DNA of 17,810 nt from Candidatus Eiseniibacteriota bacterium (GTDB lineage: Bacteria > Eisenbacteria > RBG-16-71-46 > SZUA-252): positions 1 through 17,810 of the forward strand of contig JAEHDN010000124.1 in the NCBI GenBank assembly GCA_016880395.1, given 5' to 3'. A model generated the notes under the pieces. That model did not search any database and was not told the DNA's origin. It was given only the letters and a program-made list of their open reading frames with translations. The position numbers and the translations under genes are program-made. Positions 1-5,984 of the stretch are shown here, piece after piece. Every line of letters begins with the position of its first letter. Position 1 is the first letter of the stretch.

Positions 1-422
1 GAGTGGACGCGGTGAGACGCTACTGGTCGAAGATATCCGGCCCGATCCTGGATCGGATCGACCTGATCCTCGACGTGGCGGCGGTGCCGATGGACGACCT
101 CTTCTCCAGCGAATGGGGAGAGCGGTCAGAGGCGGTTCGGGGCCGAGTCGTGCGCGTGCGCTCGATCACGGCGCGACGAAACCATTCCGGCCGGCGAAAC
201 GCGGCCCTCACCACGAGGGATCTCGGGCGGGTCGCACCGACGGATCCCGAATGCCGGACGCTGATCCGGCGCGCCGAGGAAGCGTTTCGAATCACCGCGC
301 GCGGGTGCGTTCGGGTGCGGAGGGTCGCCCGGACCATCGCCGATCTGGCGGGCTCGGAGGCCGTGCACGCCGAGCACGTCCGAGAAGCGCTTCAGTATCG
401 GATGCCTGCCGGGGCGCCATGA
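1..422 (+). CDS. comM: ComM/YifB-family Mg-chelatase-like ATPase, C-terminal fragment
   Basis: The gene runs in from the left edge, so only about the last 140 residues are visible; reading is from base 3 with no true start in the window. The visible part carries SKISGPILDRIDLIL, the hallmark of the C-terminal half of ComM/YifB AAA+ proteins (sensor region, usually KISGPLLDRIDL). It then has the helical Mg_chelatase_C region with the RVARTIADLAGSE segment and ends in HVREALQYR. In characterised bacteria ComM is a hexameric helicase that promotes branch migration during natural transformation; transformation here is not shown. The stop is TGA. It converges on the DUF481 gene, and I see no clear terminator in the 63-nt gap. 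Confidence 0.9.
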   Translation, partial: VDAVRRYWSKISGPILDRIDLILDVAAVPMDDLFSSEWGERSEAVRGRVVRVRSITARRNHSGRRNAALTTRDLGRVAPTDPECRTLIRRAEEAFRITARGCVRVRRVARTIADLAGSEAVHAEHVREALQYRMPAGAP

Positions 423-463
423 GGAAGCGGCCAGAGCGCGATGATCGAGGGCTTCATCCTGCC

Positions 464-501
464 GCTACCTCCGGTACGACGGCGGCTACCTCCGGTACGA
501 C
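464..501. repeat. Two-copy 21-bp tandem repeat over the DUF481 stop codon
   Basis: GCTACCTCCGGTACGAC occurs at 464-480 and again at 485-501, a period of 21 bp. On the minus strand each copy reads S-Y-R-R-stop (TAG). The duplication keeps frame, so the distal copy is an extra SYRR plus stop lying 3' of the real gene end. It looks like slippage duplication of the gene terminus. Confidence 0.85.
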
Positions 502-1571
502 CAGCCGATCGTGAACGTGGTGATGAAATCGTTCTTGGTCGCGGTCTCTTCGGGCGGGTCGCTGTCGAAGGTGTCGGTGGCGCTCACACCGACGTTGAAG
601 TCGGAGAGGAGCTCGTACTTGATGCGCGTCGCGGCCTCGCCGCGGACACGCCCCGGCGAGGAAATGCTCGGATAGAGGTAGAGCGACGTCGAGAGGTCGA
701 GCTTGGGACTGTCGAACCGGAAGGCGTCCCAGACCGCGGCCAGGAGACCCTCGAGGTTCGTGGCCTCTTCATCCACCGCGGCCGGATCCGACGACGTGGG
801 CGAGAAGCGCTCGCGGGTCACGGCGAGCCCGCCTCCGAGGCTGACCTCGGACGAGTTCGACTGCTGGAGCACGCGCGCCATGACGCCGGCGCCGGTCAAC
901 CGGAGGTCGAGGTCCAGCTCGTCGTTCTGCTCGGCCTGGCCCAAAAGGAGCACAGACCAGCGCTTCGGCAGGAAGCGGATCACACGCGCGCCCCCGCTGT
1001 TCCGCGACGTCGTGGGGACCGATTCCTGCCCTTGCGAGTAGGAGTTGAAGACGAGCGTGGTGCCGTACTTGTCGCCGCGGTATTCGGCCTCGCCCTCCGC
1101 GCTGAAGGTCGTGGCCTGGTTCGCCTTCGCGAAGGTGAGGCCGAGATCCAGATAGGCCCGCACGCGCTTCAGGAATCCGGCGTCGAGCGAGCTGATCTGG
1201 ACCACGCTCGGAATGGAGAGGGTGTCCAACACCACTCCCGCGACCACGATCGATCCGTTGCGGTCGATCGCGGACAGGCGCCCGAAGTACTTCTCGCCCG
1301 ATCCGAGCTCGACCTCGAACGAGTGGGGGCTCGTGACCCGCGCGACCTTCACCCATTCGATCTCGAGCCGCCCCGCGTCGTCGGTGCTGTAGTTGAGCTT
1401 CCCGCGCGTGAGCCACTTCACCTCGCCCGTCACGTGATCCCCGTTCTGGAGAACGACGACGTCCTCCTTGACGGCGCGCGCCATCCCGGGCCATGCCGCG
1501 GCCGCGAGGGTGAGGAGTGCGAGCAGGGGGCCAAGGGGTGGCGCTCCGATGCGGGTTGGACGATGGCTCAC
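486..1571 (-). CDS. DUF481-type outer membrane protein with signal peptide
   Basis: The predicted product is 361 residues. The first ~33 form a Sec signal peptide: a basic start, the hydrophobic stretch LLALLTLAAAAW, and an ARA cleavage site before VKEDVV. Next comes a segment of the form DVVVLQNGDHVTGEVKWL followed by GKLNYSTDDAGRLEIEW, typical of the periplasmic N-terminal part of DUF481 proteins. About 200 residues of alternating beta-strand pattern follow, ending in an aromatic strand (FTIGWSYRR), consistent with an outer-membrane barrel. The GTG at 1571 is chosen because it is the only common start just before the signal peptide; there is no convincing Shine-Dalgarno site. The frame stays open upstream to 2165, but that part lies opposite the first DGPF gene and is not coding-like. 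Function beyond an envelope role is unknown; some homologues are called salt-induced outer membrane proteins. Confidence 0.8.
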   Translation of the reverse strand: MSHRPTRIGAPPLGPLLALLTLAAAAWPGMARAVKEDVVVLQNGDHVTGEVKWLTRGKLNYSTDDAGRLEIEWVKVARVTSPHSFEVELGSGEKYFGRLSAIDRNGSIVVAGVVLDTLSIPSVVQISSLDAGFLKRVRAYLDLGLTFAKANQATTFSAEGEAEYRGDKYGTTLVFNSYSQGQESVPTTSRNSGGARVIRFLPKRWSVLLLGQAEQNDELDLDLRLTGAGVMARVLQQSNSSEVSLGGGLAVTRERFSPTSSDPAAVDEEATNLEGLLAAVWDAFRFDSPKLDLSTSLYLYPSISSPGRVRGEAATRIKYELLSDFNVGVSATDTFDSDPPEETATKNDFITTFTIGWSYRR

Positions 1572-1615
1572 GGTGGGCCACCATACGGAAAGTCCGGAAA
1601 AATCTCGACGATCCG

Positions 1616-1642
1616 TGTCGATTCCCGGGAAACTGGATCGTC
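1616..1642 (+). promoter_or_regulatory. Candidate ECF42-dependent promoter
   Basis: TGTCGA (1616-1621) is followed after 17 nt by CGTC (1639-1642), with the first DGPF gene starting 77 nt downstream. As I recall, promoters of the ECF42 sigma group carry TGTCGA at -35 and CGAC or CGTC at -10, and this gene set encodes an ECF42-like factor. The spacer contains a perfect 10-bp palindrome, TTCCCGGGAA (1622-1631). No transcript start is known; the prediction rests on motif and context. Confidence 0.6.
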
Positions 1643-1719
1643 GTCCCTTTGGAGCCCGGTAGAACGGAGTCCCCGGACGGACGAGGAAAGAGCGATCTAA
1701 CTTACAAGGAGACAACGAC

Positions 1720-2151
1720 ATGCGAGTCATGGTGCTGGTCAAGGCGGACAAGCAGTCCGAAGCTGGGGTCCTCCCGAACAGGGAGATCCTCACCGCGATG
1801 GGCAAGTTCAACGAGGAGCTGGTGAACGCGGGGGTGATGCTCGCGGGGGAGGGACTCCGACCAAGCGCGAAGGGTGTGAGGGTCCGGTTCTCAGGGGCCA
1901 AGCGCACGGTCCTCGACGGACCCTTCGCCGAGACGAAGGAGTTGCTGGCGGGCTTCTGGATCTGGCAGGTGAAGTCGATGGACGAGGCGATCGATTGGCT
2001 GAAGCGCTCACCGTTCCAGGAGACCGAGGTGGAGATCCGGCCGATCTTCGAGACCGAGGACTTCGGCGCCGAGCTCACGCCCGAGCTCCGGGCCCAGGAG
2101 GAGCGGGTGCGGGCGCGCGCGGACGATCTGACCCGGGCGGAAAAGCGCTGA
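1720..2151 (+). CDS. YCII-related (DGPF) protein 1
   Basis: 143 residues of the YCII/DGPF family, a small alpha-beta ferredoxin-like fold. The signature DGPF lies at residues 66-69 within TVLDGPFAETKELLAGFW, followed by the family's WQVKSMDEAIDWLK helix. The start is set by AAGGAG at 1706-1711, eight nucleotides before ATG. Some YCII proteins (YciI) have weak dehalogenase or peroxidase-like activities, but members next to ECF42 sigma factors have no proven reaction. It is first in a same-strand set with a second DGPF gene and the sigma factor. An acidic-basic C-terminal tail (residues ~118-143) lies beyond the core fold. Confidence 0.93.
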   Translation: MRVMVLVKADKQSEAGVLPNREILTAMGKFNEELVNAGVMLAGEGLRPSAKGVRVRFSGAKRTVLDGPFAETKELLAGFWIWQVKSMDEAIDWLKRSPFQETEVEIRPIFETEDFGAELTPELRAQEERVRARADDLTRAEKR

Positions 2152-2189
2152 GGACGCCCGTCCATCCCTCGAAGGAAAGGAGCCGAACG

Positions 2190-2612
2190 ATGAGATTCAT
2201 GATGCTGATGATCCCGAAGGGCTACGAGACGGCCGAGCCTGGCGTGAAGCTGGATCCGGAGCGGGTAGCGGCGATGATGAAATACAACGAGTCACTCCAG
2301 AGGGCCGGCGTGCTGCTCGCGCTGGACGGCCTCCATCCGCCCTCGATGGGGGCGCGGGTGTCGTTCCCGGGCGGCAAGCCGAAGGTGGTTGATGGCCCCT
2401 TTCCCGAGGCGAAGGAGGTGGTGGGGGGCTACTGGATGATCCAGGTGAAGTCGAAGGACGAGGCGATCGCCTGGGCCTCGCGCTGCCCGGCCACCGAGGA
2501 GGAGACGATCGAGATCCGCCAGGTCCAGGAGATCGCGGACTTCCCGGACGACGTCCGCCGGGCGGCCTCGAGACTGCCCGAAATGCAGGGGGAGATGGGG
2601 CAGCGTCGCTGA
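2190..2612 (+). CDS. YCII-related (DGPF) protein 2
   Basis: 140 residues, same family as the preceding gene. The opening MRFMMLMIPKGYE and the DGPF motif at residues 68-71 (KVVDGPFPEAKEVVGGYW), followed by QVKSKDEAIAWASR, are typical of DGPF proteins linked to ECF42 sigma factors. The frame opens further upstream, but ATG at 2190 is preferred: it aligns with the first paralogue's start and has AAAGGAG at 2176-2182, seven nucleotides upstream. The 38-nt gap after the first DGPF gene fits co-transcription. The two copies are clearly diverged, so this is an old pair rather than a recent duplication. Biochemical role unknown; a part in the sigma factor's stress response is inferred from position. 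Confidence 0.93.
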   Translation: MRFMMLMIPKGYETAEPGVKLDPERVAAMMKYNESLQRAGVLLALDGLHPPSMGARVSFPGGKPKVVDGPFPEAKEVVGGYWMIQVKSKDEAIAWASRCPATEEETIEIRQVQEIADFPDDVRRAASRLPEMQGEMGQRR

Positions 2613-2616
2613 CGCG

Positions 2617-2656
2617 GCGCCGCTAGCGGCGCGCCCCGGGCCTTGCGCGGTCCGGG
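2617..2656 (+). terminator. Two adjacent GC stem-loops between DGPF 2 and the ECF gene
   Basis: A perfect 16-bp palindrome, GCGCCGCTAGCGGCGC (2617-2632), is followed by an 8-bp stem, CCCGGGCC (2635-2642) with GGTCCGGG (2649-2656, one G-U pair), around a 6-nt loop. There is no T-run, so full Rho-independent termination is unlikely. Partial attenuation or 3'-end protection that lowers sigma-factor output relative to the DGPF genes is plausible. Confidence 0.5.
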
Positions 2657-2679
2657 AATCGATGGTGTGATCGGTAGCC

Positions 2680-3972
2680 GTGACGGCTACCGACACCCAT
2701 CGCGCGATCGACGCGGTCTGGAGGATCGAGGCGCCGCGGCTGATCGCGGGGCTCGCGCGCCTCGTGCGCGACGTCGGCGTCGCCGAGGATCTCGCCCAGG
2801 ACGCGCTCGTCGCCGCTCTCGAGCGCTGGCCCGAGACGGGAATTCCCGACAATCCGGCCGCCTGGCTCATGGCGGCTGCGAAGCACCGCGCGATCGACCG
2901 CCTGCGGCGCGACAAGCGGCTCCTGGGGAAGCAGGCCGAGCTGGTCCACGATCTGGAAGCGCGCCGCGGCAGCGCCGAGGACGCCCTGGACGCCGCGCTC
3001 GATGACCCGGTCGGCGACGACCTGCTTCGCCTCATGTTGACCGCCTGCCACCCGATCGTCTCGCCCGAGGCGCGCGTCGCGCTCACGCTCAAGCTCCTCG
3101 GCGGACTCTCGACGCCCGAGATCGCGCGCGCGTTCCTCGTTCCGGAGCCGACCGTGGCGCAGCGGATCGTTCGCGCGAAGCGAACCCTGGCGGAGGCGGG
3201 GGTCCCCTTCGAGGTTCCGCGCGGGGAGGAGCTCGCGGCCCGGGTCGCCTCCGTGCTCGAGGTCATCTACCTCATCTTCAATGAGGGCTACGCGGCGACG
3301 GCGGGGGAGGACTGGATGCGCCCCGACCTGTGCGAGGACGCGCTCCGCCTCGGGCGCGTGCTCGCGGAGCTGCTGCCCGCCGAGCCCGAGGTGCACGGTC
3401 TGGTCGCGCTCCTGGAGATCCAGGCGTCGCGCGCCGGGGCGCGCCTCGGTCCGTCGGGGGAGCCGGTCTTGCTCCTCGACCAGGACCGATCGCGATGGGA
3501 TCCACTTCTGATCCGACGCGGACTCGCGGCGCTCGAGCGCGCGGAGGCGCTGGGGGGCGCGGACGAGCCCTACGCCCTCCAGGCCGCGATCGCCGCGTGT
3601 CACGCGCGCGCCCGGCTGGCCGAGCAGACCGACTGGGGGCGCATCGCATCGCTCTACGCCGCGCTGGCCGAGCGCATGCCGTCTCCGGTCGTGGAGCTGA
3701 ATCGCGCGGTCGCGGTGGGGATGGCGTTCGGCCCCGCGGCGGGGCTCGAGCGCGTGGACGCGATCGCGTCGGAGCCCTCCCTCCGCGGCTATCACCTCTT
3801 GCCGAGCGTGCGCGGCGACCTCCTCATGAAGCTCGGACGTCGCGAGGAGGCCCGCGCCGAGTTCGAGCGCGCGGCCGCCCTGACGCGGAACGAGCGCGAG
3901 CGTGCGCTCCTCCTCGAGCGAGCGGCGGCATCGCTGTCGCCGTCGGGTCCGGCCGCAGGGGCGCGCCCATGA
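2680..3972 (+). CDS. ECF42-type RNA polymerase sigma factor with C-terminal TPR extension
   Basis: 430 residues, about twice the length of a plain ECF sigma factor. Region 2 spans roughly residues 10-80 (AEDLAQDALVAALERW, then AWLMAAAKHRAIDRLRR). Region 4 spans about 115-170 (LTLKLLGGLSTPEIARAF, then PTVAQRIVRAKRTL). The long C-terminal part has the DUF6596 signature VIYLIFNEGYAA at ~195-206, then LCEDALRLGR, VLLLDQDRSRWDPLL, and an alpha-helical TPR-like end. This architecture (COG4941) defines the ECF42 group, whose members usually sit beside DGPF genes and lack an anti-sigma factor; the C-terminal extension is thought to control activity. That matches here: two DGPF genes precede it and no anti-sigma gene is visible. 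The GTG at 2680 fits the family N-terminus but has a poor ribosome site. Confidence 0.93.
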   Translation: MTATDTHRAIDAVWRIEAPRLIAGLARLVRDVGVAEDLAQDALVAALERWPETGIPDNPAAWLMAAAKHRAIDRLRRDKRLLGKQAELVHDLEARRGSAEDALDAALDDPVGDDLLRLMLTACHPIVSPEARVALTLKLLGGLSTPEIARAFLVPEPTVAQRIVRAKRTLAEAGVPFEVPRGEELAARVASVLEVIYLIFNEGYAATAGEDWMRPDLCEDALRLGRVLAELLPAEPEVHGLVALLEIQASRAGARLGPSGEPVLLLDQDRSRWDPLLIRRGLAALERAEALGGADEPYALQAAIAACHARARLAEQTDWGRIASLYAALAERMPSPVVELNRAVAVGMAFGPAAGLERVDAIASEPSLRGYHLLPSVRGDLLMKLGRREEARAEFERAAALTRNERERALLLERAAASLSPSGPAAGARP

Positions 3973-4823
3973 TCGTTCATCTCGTCGACGGCACGTACGA
4001 GCTCTTCCGGCATTTCTATGGGCTCCGGCGCTTCTCGAAGGGGGAGGACAAGCCCTTCGGCGCCGTGACGGGCGTGCTCGGCACTGTGCTCCAGATGATC
4101 GAGAAGGGAGCCACGCACGTCGGCGTCGCCACCGATCACGTCATCGAATCGTTCCGGAACCGCCTCTGGGCCGACTACAAGACAGGGGAGGGCATCGAGC
4201 CCGCGCTCTGGGCGCAGTTCCATCCCCTGGAGGAGGCGCTCGCCGCGATGGGAGTCGTCGTCTGGCCGATGGTCGAGCTCGAGGCCGACGACGCGCTCGC
4301 CTCGGCCGCAGCGATCGCCGCGCGGAACAAGCGTGTGGAGAAGGTCTGCATCTGGTCCCCCGACAAGGATCTCGCCCAGTGCGTGCGGGACGACCGGGTG
4401 GTCCAGATGGATCGGCGCGGAGACAAGATCCGGGATGAGGCCGGGGTGCGCGATGCCTTCGGCGTGGATCCCGACCGCATTCCCGATTTCCTCGCGCTCG
4501 TGGGGGACTCGGCCGACGGGTACCCGGGCATCCGCGGCATCGGCGCGGTGGGGGCGGCCCGGCTCATCGGCCGACACGGCCCGATCGAGAGCTTCCCGCC
4601 CGACGCGCTCTCGGCCGCCGACCGAAAGCGCGCGCTCCTCTTCAAGGACCTGGCAACGCTCCGCACCGATGCGCCGCTCTTCGCGAGCGTGGACGAGCTC
4701 GAGTGGCGCGGGTCGAGGCCTGCCTTTCCCGCCATGGCGGAGCGGATGGGCGCGCTCCGTCTGGCCGAGCGTGCTCGGAAGGCGGCCGCTCGGCTCGATC
4801 CTCCGCCGGCTCGAGGCCGGTGA
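3969..4823 (+). CDS. 5'-3' exonuclease (FEN/Pol I N-terminal-like)
   Basis: 284 residues, the size of a stand-alone version of the DNA polymerase I 5' nuclease domain. Metal-binding acidic residues are all visible: D7 (LVDGTY), D56 (VATDH), E105-D107-D108 (LEADDA), D132 and D134 (SPDKDL), D180 and D183 (VGDSADG). A helix-3-turn-helix follows at ~180-200 (GYPGIRGIGAVGAARLI). It would cut 5' flaps or degrade duplex DNA from the 5' end, with a likely repair role. Its ATG overlaps the sigma factor's TGA as ATGA, so translation is probably coupled and it may belong to the sigma regulon. Such a partner is not part of the usual ECF42 neighbourhood as I know it. Residues ~210-284 are less conserved, with a basic tail. 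Confidence 0.9.
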   Translation: MIVHLVDGTYELFRHFYGLRRFSKGEDKPFGAVTGVLGTVLQMIEKGATHVGVATDHVIESFRNRLWADYKTGEGIEPALWAQFHPLEEALAAMGVVVWPMVELEADDALASAAAIAARNKRVEKVCIWSPDKDLAQCVRDDRVVQMDRRGDKIRDEAGVRDAFGVDPDRIPDFLALVGDSADGYPGIRGIGAVGAARLIGRHGPIESFPPDALSAADRKRALLFKDLATLRTDAPLFASVDELEWRGSRPAFPAMAERMGALRLAERARKAAARLDPPPARGR

Positions 4824-4904
4824 TCGCAGGCCCGGTGTAGCGACTACAAGATCCGTTCGAAACGGTTACACATGCTACGCGCGGGCTCGCGCACGACAAC
4901 GCAC

Positions 4905-4932
4905 TTGCAGCGGAAAACTCGTGGCATGAAAT
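4905..4932 (+). promoter_or_regulatory. Weak sigma70-like promoter upstream of the small charged gene
   Basis: TTGCAG (4905-4910) and TGAAAT (4927-4932) are 16 nt apart, 69 nt before the ATG at 5001. Agreement with consensus is partial. The rest of the 177-nt spacer 4824-5000 shows only small hairpins (CCGTT-CGA-AACGG at 4853-4865; GTAG-CGA-CTAC at 4837-4847). Confidence 0.3.
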
Positions 4933-5000
4933 CTGCGACCGCCGCGCGCTTGTCGGCGGATGGCCGACGAACGACAACGCCCCGATTCATGGAGGAATCT

Positions 5001-5192
5001 ATGTTCGATCGAGATAAGGACAATCGGCGGGACGACGAGCGAGACGACGACGTCCAGGAGGAAGATCGTGGCACCTCGTCGGCGTCCGGCCGGACAGGCG
5101 GCTCGCAGGGCTCGGGGAAAACCGGAGAGGGACGCAGCCAGTCCCGCGCCGGGAACCGCCCCGGCCAAGGCCAAAGCCAAAAGAAGAAATAA
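5001..5192 (+). CDS. Small charged, probably disordered protein
   Basis: 63 residues, no recognised family. The first ~27 residues are dense in Asp, Arg and Glu (MFDRDKDNRRDDERDDDVQE). The rest is low-complexity Gly/Ser/Gln/Arg, ending in QSQKKK. A strong ribosome site, GGAGG (4991-4995), lies five nucleotides before ATG, which supports real translation and chooses this start over upstream in-frame ATGs at 4926 and 4989. It has no signal peptide or membrane segment. The composition suggests an intrinsically disordered nucleic-acid- or protein-binding peptide, but that is inference. The stop is TAA, the only TAA in the window. Confidence 0.6.
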   Translation: MFDRDKDNRRDDERDDDVQEEDRGTSSASGRTGGSQGSGKTGEGRSQSRAGNRPGQGQSQKKK

Positions 5193-5196
5193 GCTC

Positions 5197-5275
5197 CCGC
5201 TTCTCGAGACGAAGCGGAACGAAGAACGGCGGCCGACCGGGGGACCGAGCGTCCCCCACGCCGGCCTGCCGGCGT
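5197..5275 (+). other. Cluster of three tandem stem-loops in the 118-nt spacer
   Basis: Three perfect stems lie in a row. CCGCTTC pairs with GAAGCGG (5197-5203 with 5211-5217). GGGGGAC pairs with GTCCCCC (5239-5245 with 5251-5257). ACGCCGG pairs with CCGGCGT (5258-5264 with 5269-5275). Loops are 7, 5 and 4 nt and there is no T-run. They lie between two small genes and end 35 nt before the next start. They could be a structured leader, an attenuator or an RNA-stability element; no known riboswitch class is recognised. Confidence 0.5.
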
Positions 5276-5310
5276 CCACATCGTCCCCAACGGCAGAAAG
5301 TAGGGCTCCC

Positions 5311-5586
5311 ATGATCGAATCCACCACGGAACCGCGCACGGAGGGACCGGTGGGGAAGGCCATCGAGCGGCGGACCTCCAAGATCCCCTCGGACGTGTTC
5401 CTCTGGGCCGCCCTGGGCTTCCTGGGGGTCTCCGCGATCAAGTCGGCAACCAGCCGACAGGGCTCGGGGAGCACCTTCCTGACCCAGCTCGCCCCGTCCC
5501 TCCTCATGCTTGGCGTGTACAACAAGCTCGTGAAGGTCGCCGGCTCGGACAGGTACGACCAGGATCGCGAGCTCTCCGGCAGCTAG
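5311..5586 (+). CDS. Small membrane-associated protein of unknown function
   Basis: 91 residues, family not recognised. The first ~26 residues are hydrophilic and cytoplasmic-looking (IESTTEPRTEGPVGKAIERR). Residues ~28-46 (DVFLWAALGFLGVSAIKSA) and ~55-75 (TFLTQLAPSLLMLGVYNKLV) form two hydrophobic stretches, suggesting a helical hairpin. The C-terminus is charged (SDRYDQDRELSGS). ATG 5311 is favoured because coding-like composition begins there, although the ribosome site is weak. Its position after the charged small protein suggests a pair, but the stem-loops between them allow separate control. The stop is TAG. Confidence 0.6.
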   Translation: MIESTTEPRTEGPVGKAIERRTSKIPSDVFLWAALGFLGVSAIKSATSRQGSGSTFLTQLAPSLLMLGVYNKLVKVAGSDRYDQDRELSGS

Positions 5587-5602
5587 GGCCCGGCCCTTCC
5601 TA

Positions 5603-5631
5603 CCCCTGGCCCGCTGGGGACGGGCCAGGGG
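5603..5631 (+). terminator. Terminator-like hairpin after the small membrane protein gene
   Basis: A perfect 11-bp stem, CCCCTGGCCCG (5603-5613) with CGGGCCAGGGG (5621-5631), encloses a 7-nt loop and starts 16 nt after the TAG at 5584-5586. A poly-T tract is missing, so it may end transcription weakly or protect the mRNA 3' end. It marks the edge of the receiver-domain remnant that follows. Confidence 0.6.
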
Positions 5632-5828
5632 ATTCCGGATCTCAAGCAGGTTGCCTTGACCGGATATGGTCGCGAGGAGGACCGTCTGGGCGCACGCGAC
5701 GCGGGATTGACCGCCATCTCACGAAGCCGCTCGAGCCGCCGGTCGCGCGCGACATTCTCTCCAGCCTCGACGTCCGATCCTTCGAGACGGATGCTTCGGA
5801 GGAGCGCGGCACCGCCCTTTCCCCCTGA
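5632..5828 (+). pseudogene. Frameshifted remnant of a response-regulator receiver domain
   Basis: Read in the frame of base 5632, this stretch gives IPDLKQVALTGYGREEDR followed by LGARDAGLTA. Shifting back one base at 5715 continues as HLTKPLEPPVARDILSSL and ends with TGA at 5826-5828. Together these are the C-terminal half of a CheY-like receiver of the kind at the end of hybrid histidine kinases: beta4 (VALTGYG), the GREEDR...ARDAG helix, then the conserved KP of beta5 (LTKP) and the last helix. The phospho-acceptor Asp half, any kinase part and a start are absent, and one base appears deleted near 5715. This is therefore a decayed gene end, not an expressed protein. The first stretch also seems a few residues shorter than usual before VALTGYG. 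The remaining spacer 5829-5919 shows nothing recognisable. Confidence 0.75.
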
Positions 5829-5919
5829 ACGCCTGCACGTCCCGCCGATCGACCCTTCAGAACCGACCTGATCCGCCGATAACGCACCTGTCCGGCACGG
5901 TGCCGCGGGGAGAAGCGGG

Positions 5920-5948
5920 TTGACTTCGGGGTATGGACTGATTAGCGT
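5920..5948 (+). promoter_or_regulatory. Sigma70-like promoter for the TPR-TPR-cyclophilin operon
   Basis: TTGACT (5920-5925) and TAGCGT (5943-5948) are separated by 17 nt. The -35 matches five of six consensus bases, and the -10 keeps the key T, A and final T. The ATG of the first TPR gene lies 36 nt downstream. This is the best housekeeping-type promoter I can see in the window. Confidence 0.55.
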
Positions 5949-5984
5949 TCCTTTCGCTCTTCTTCCCATGCGAGATCGCCATTC

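Noticed and set aside
441..1700. Long plus-strand open frame of 419 codons
   Set aside because: It is the antisense shadow of the DUF481 gene in GC-rich DNA; the product is Arg/Glu-rich without any domain.
1572..2165. N-terminal extension of the DUF481 frame to 2165 on the minus strand
   Set aside because: It lies opposite the first DGPF gene, is Ser/Arg-rich without a domain, and would bury the signal peptide internally.
4837..4865. Two small hairpins after the exonuclease gene as a terminator or operator
   Set aside because: Stems are only 4-5 bp with 3-nt loops and no T-run; this is within what chance gives.
5656..5871. Open frame of 71 codons after the small membrane protein gene
   Set aside because: Only its first ~24 residues resemble anything, and that resemblance continues in another frame; it is part of the receiver-domain remnant.
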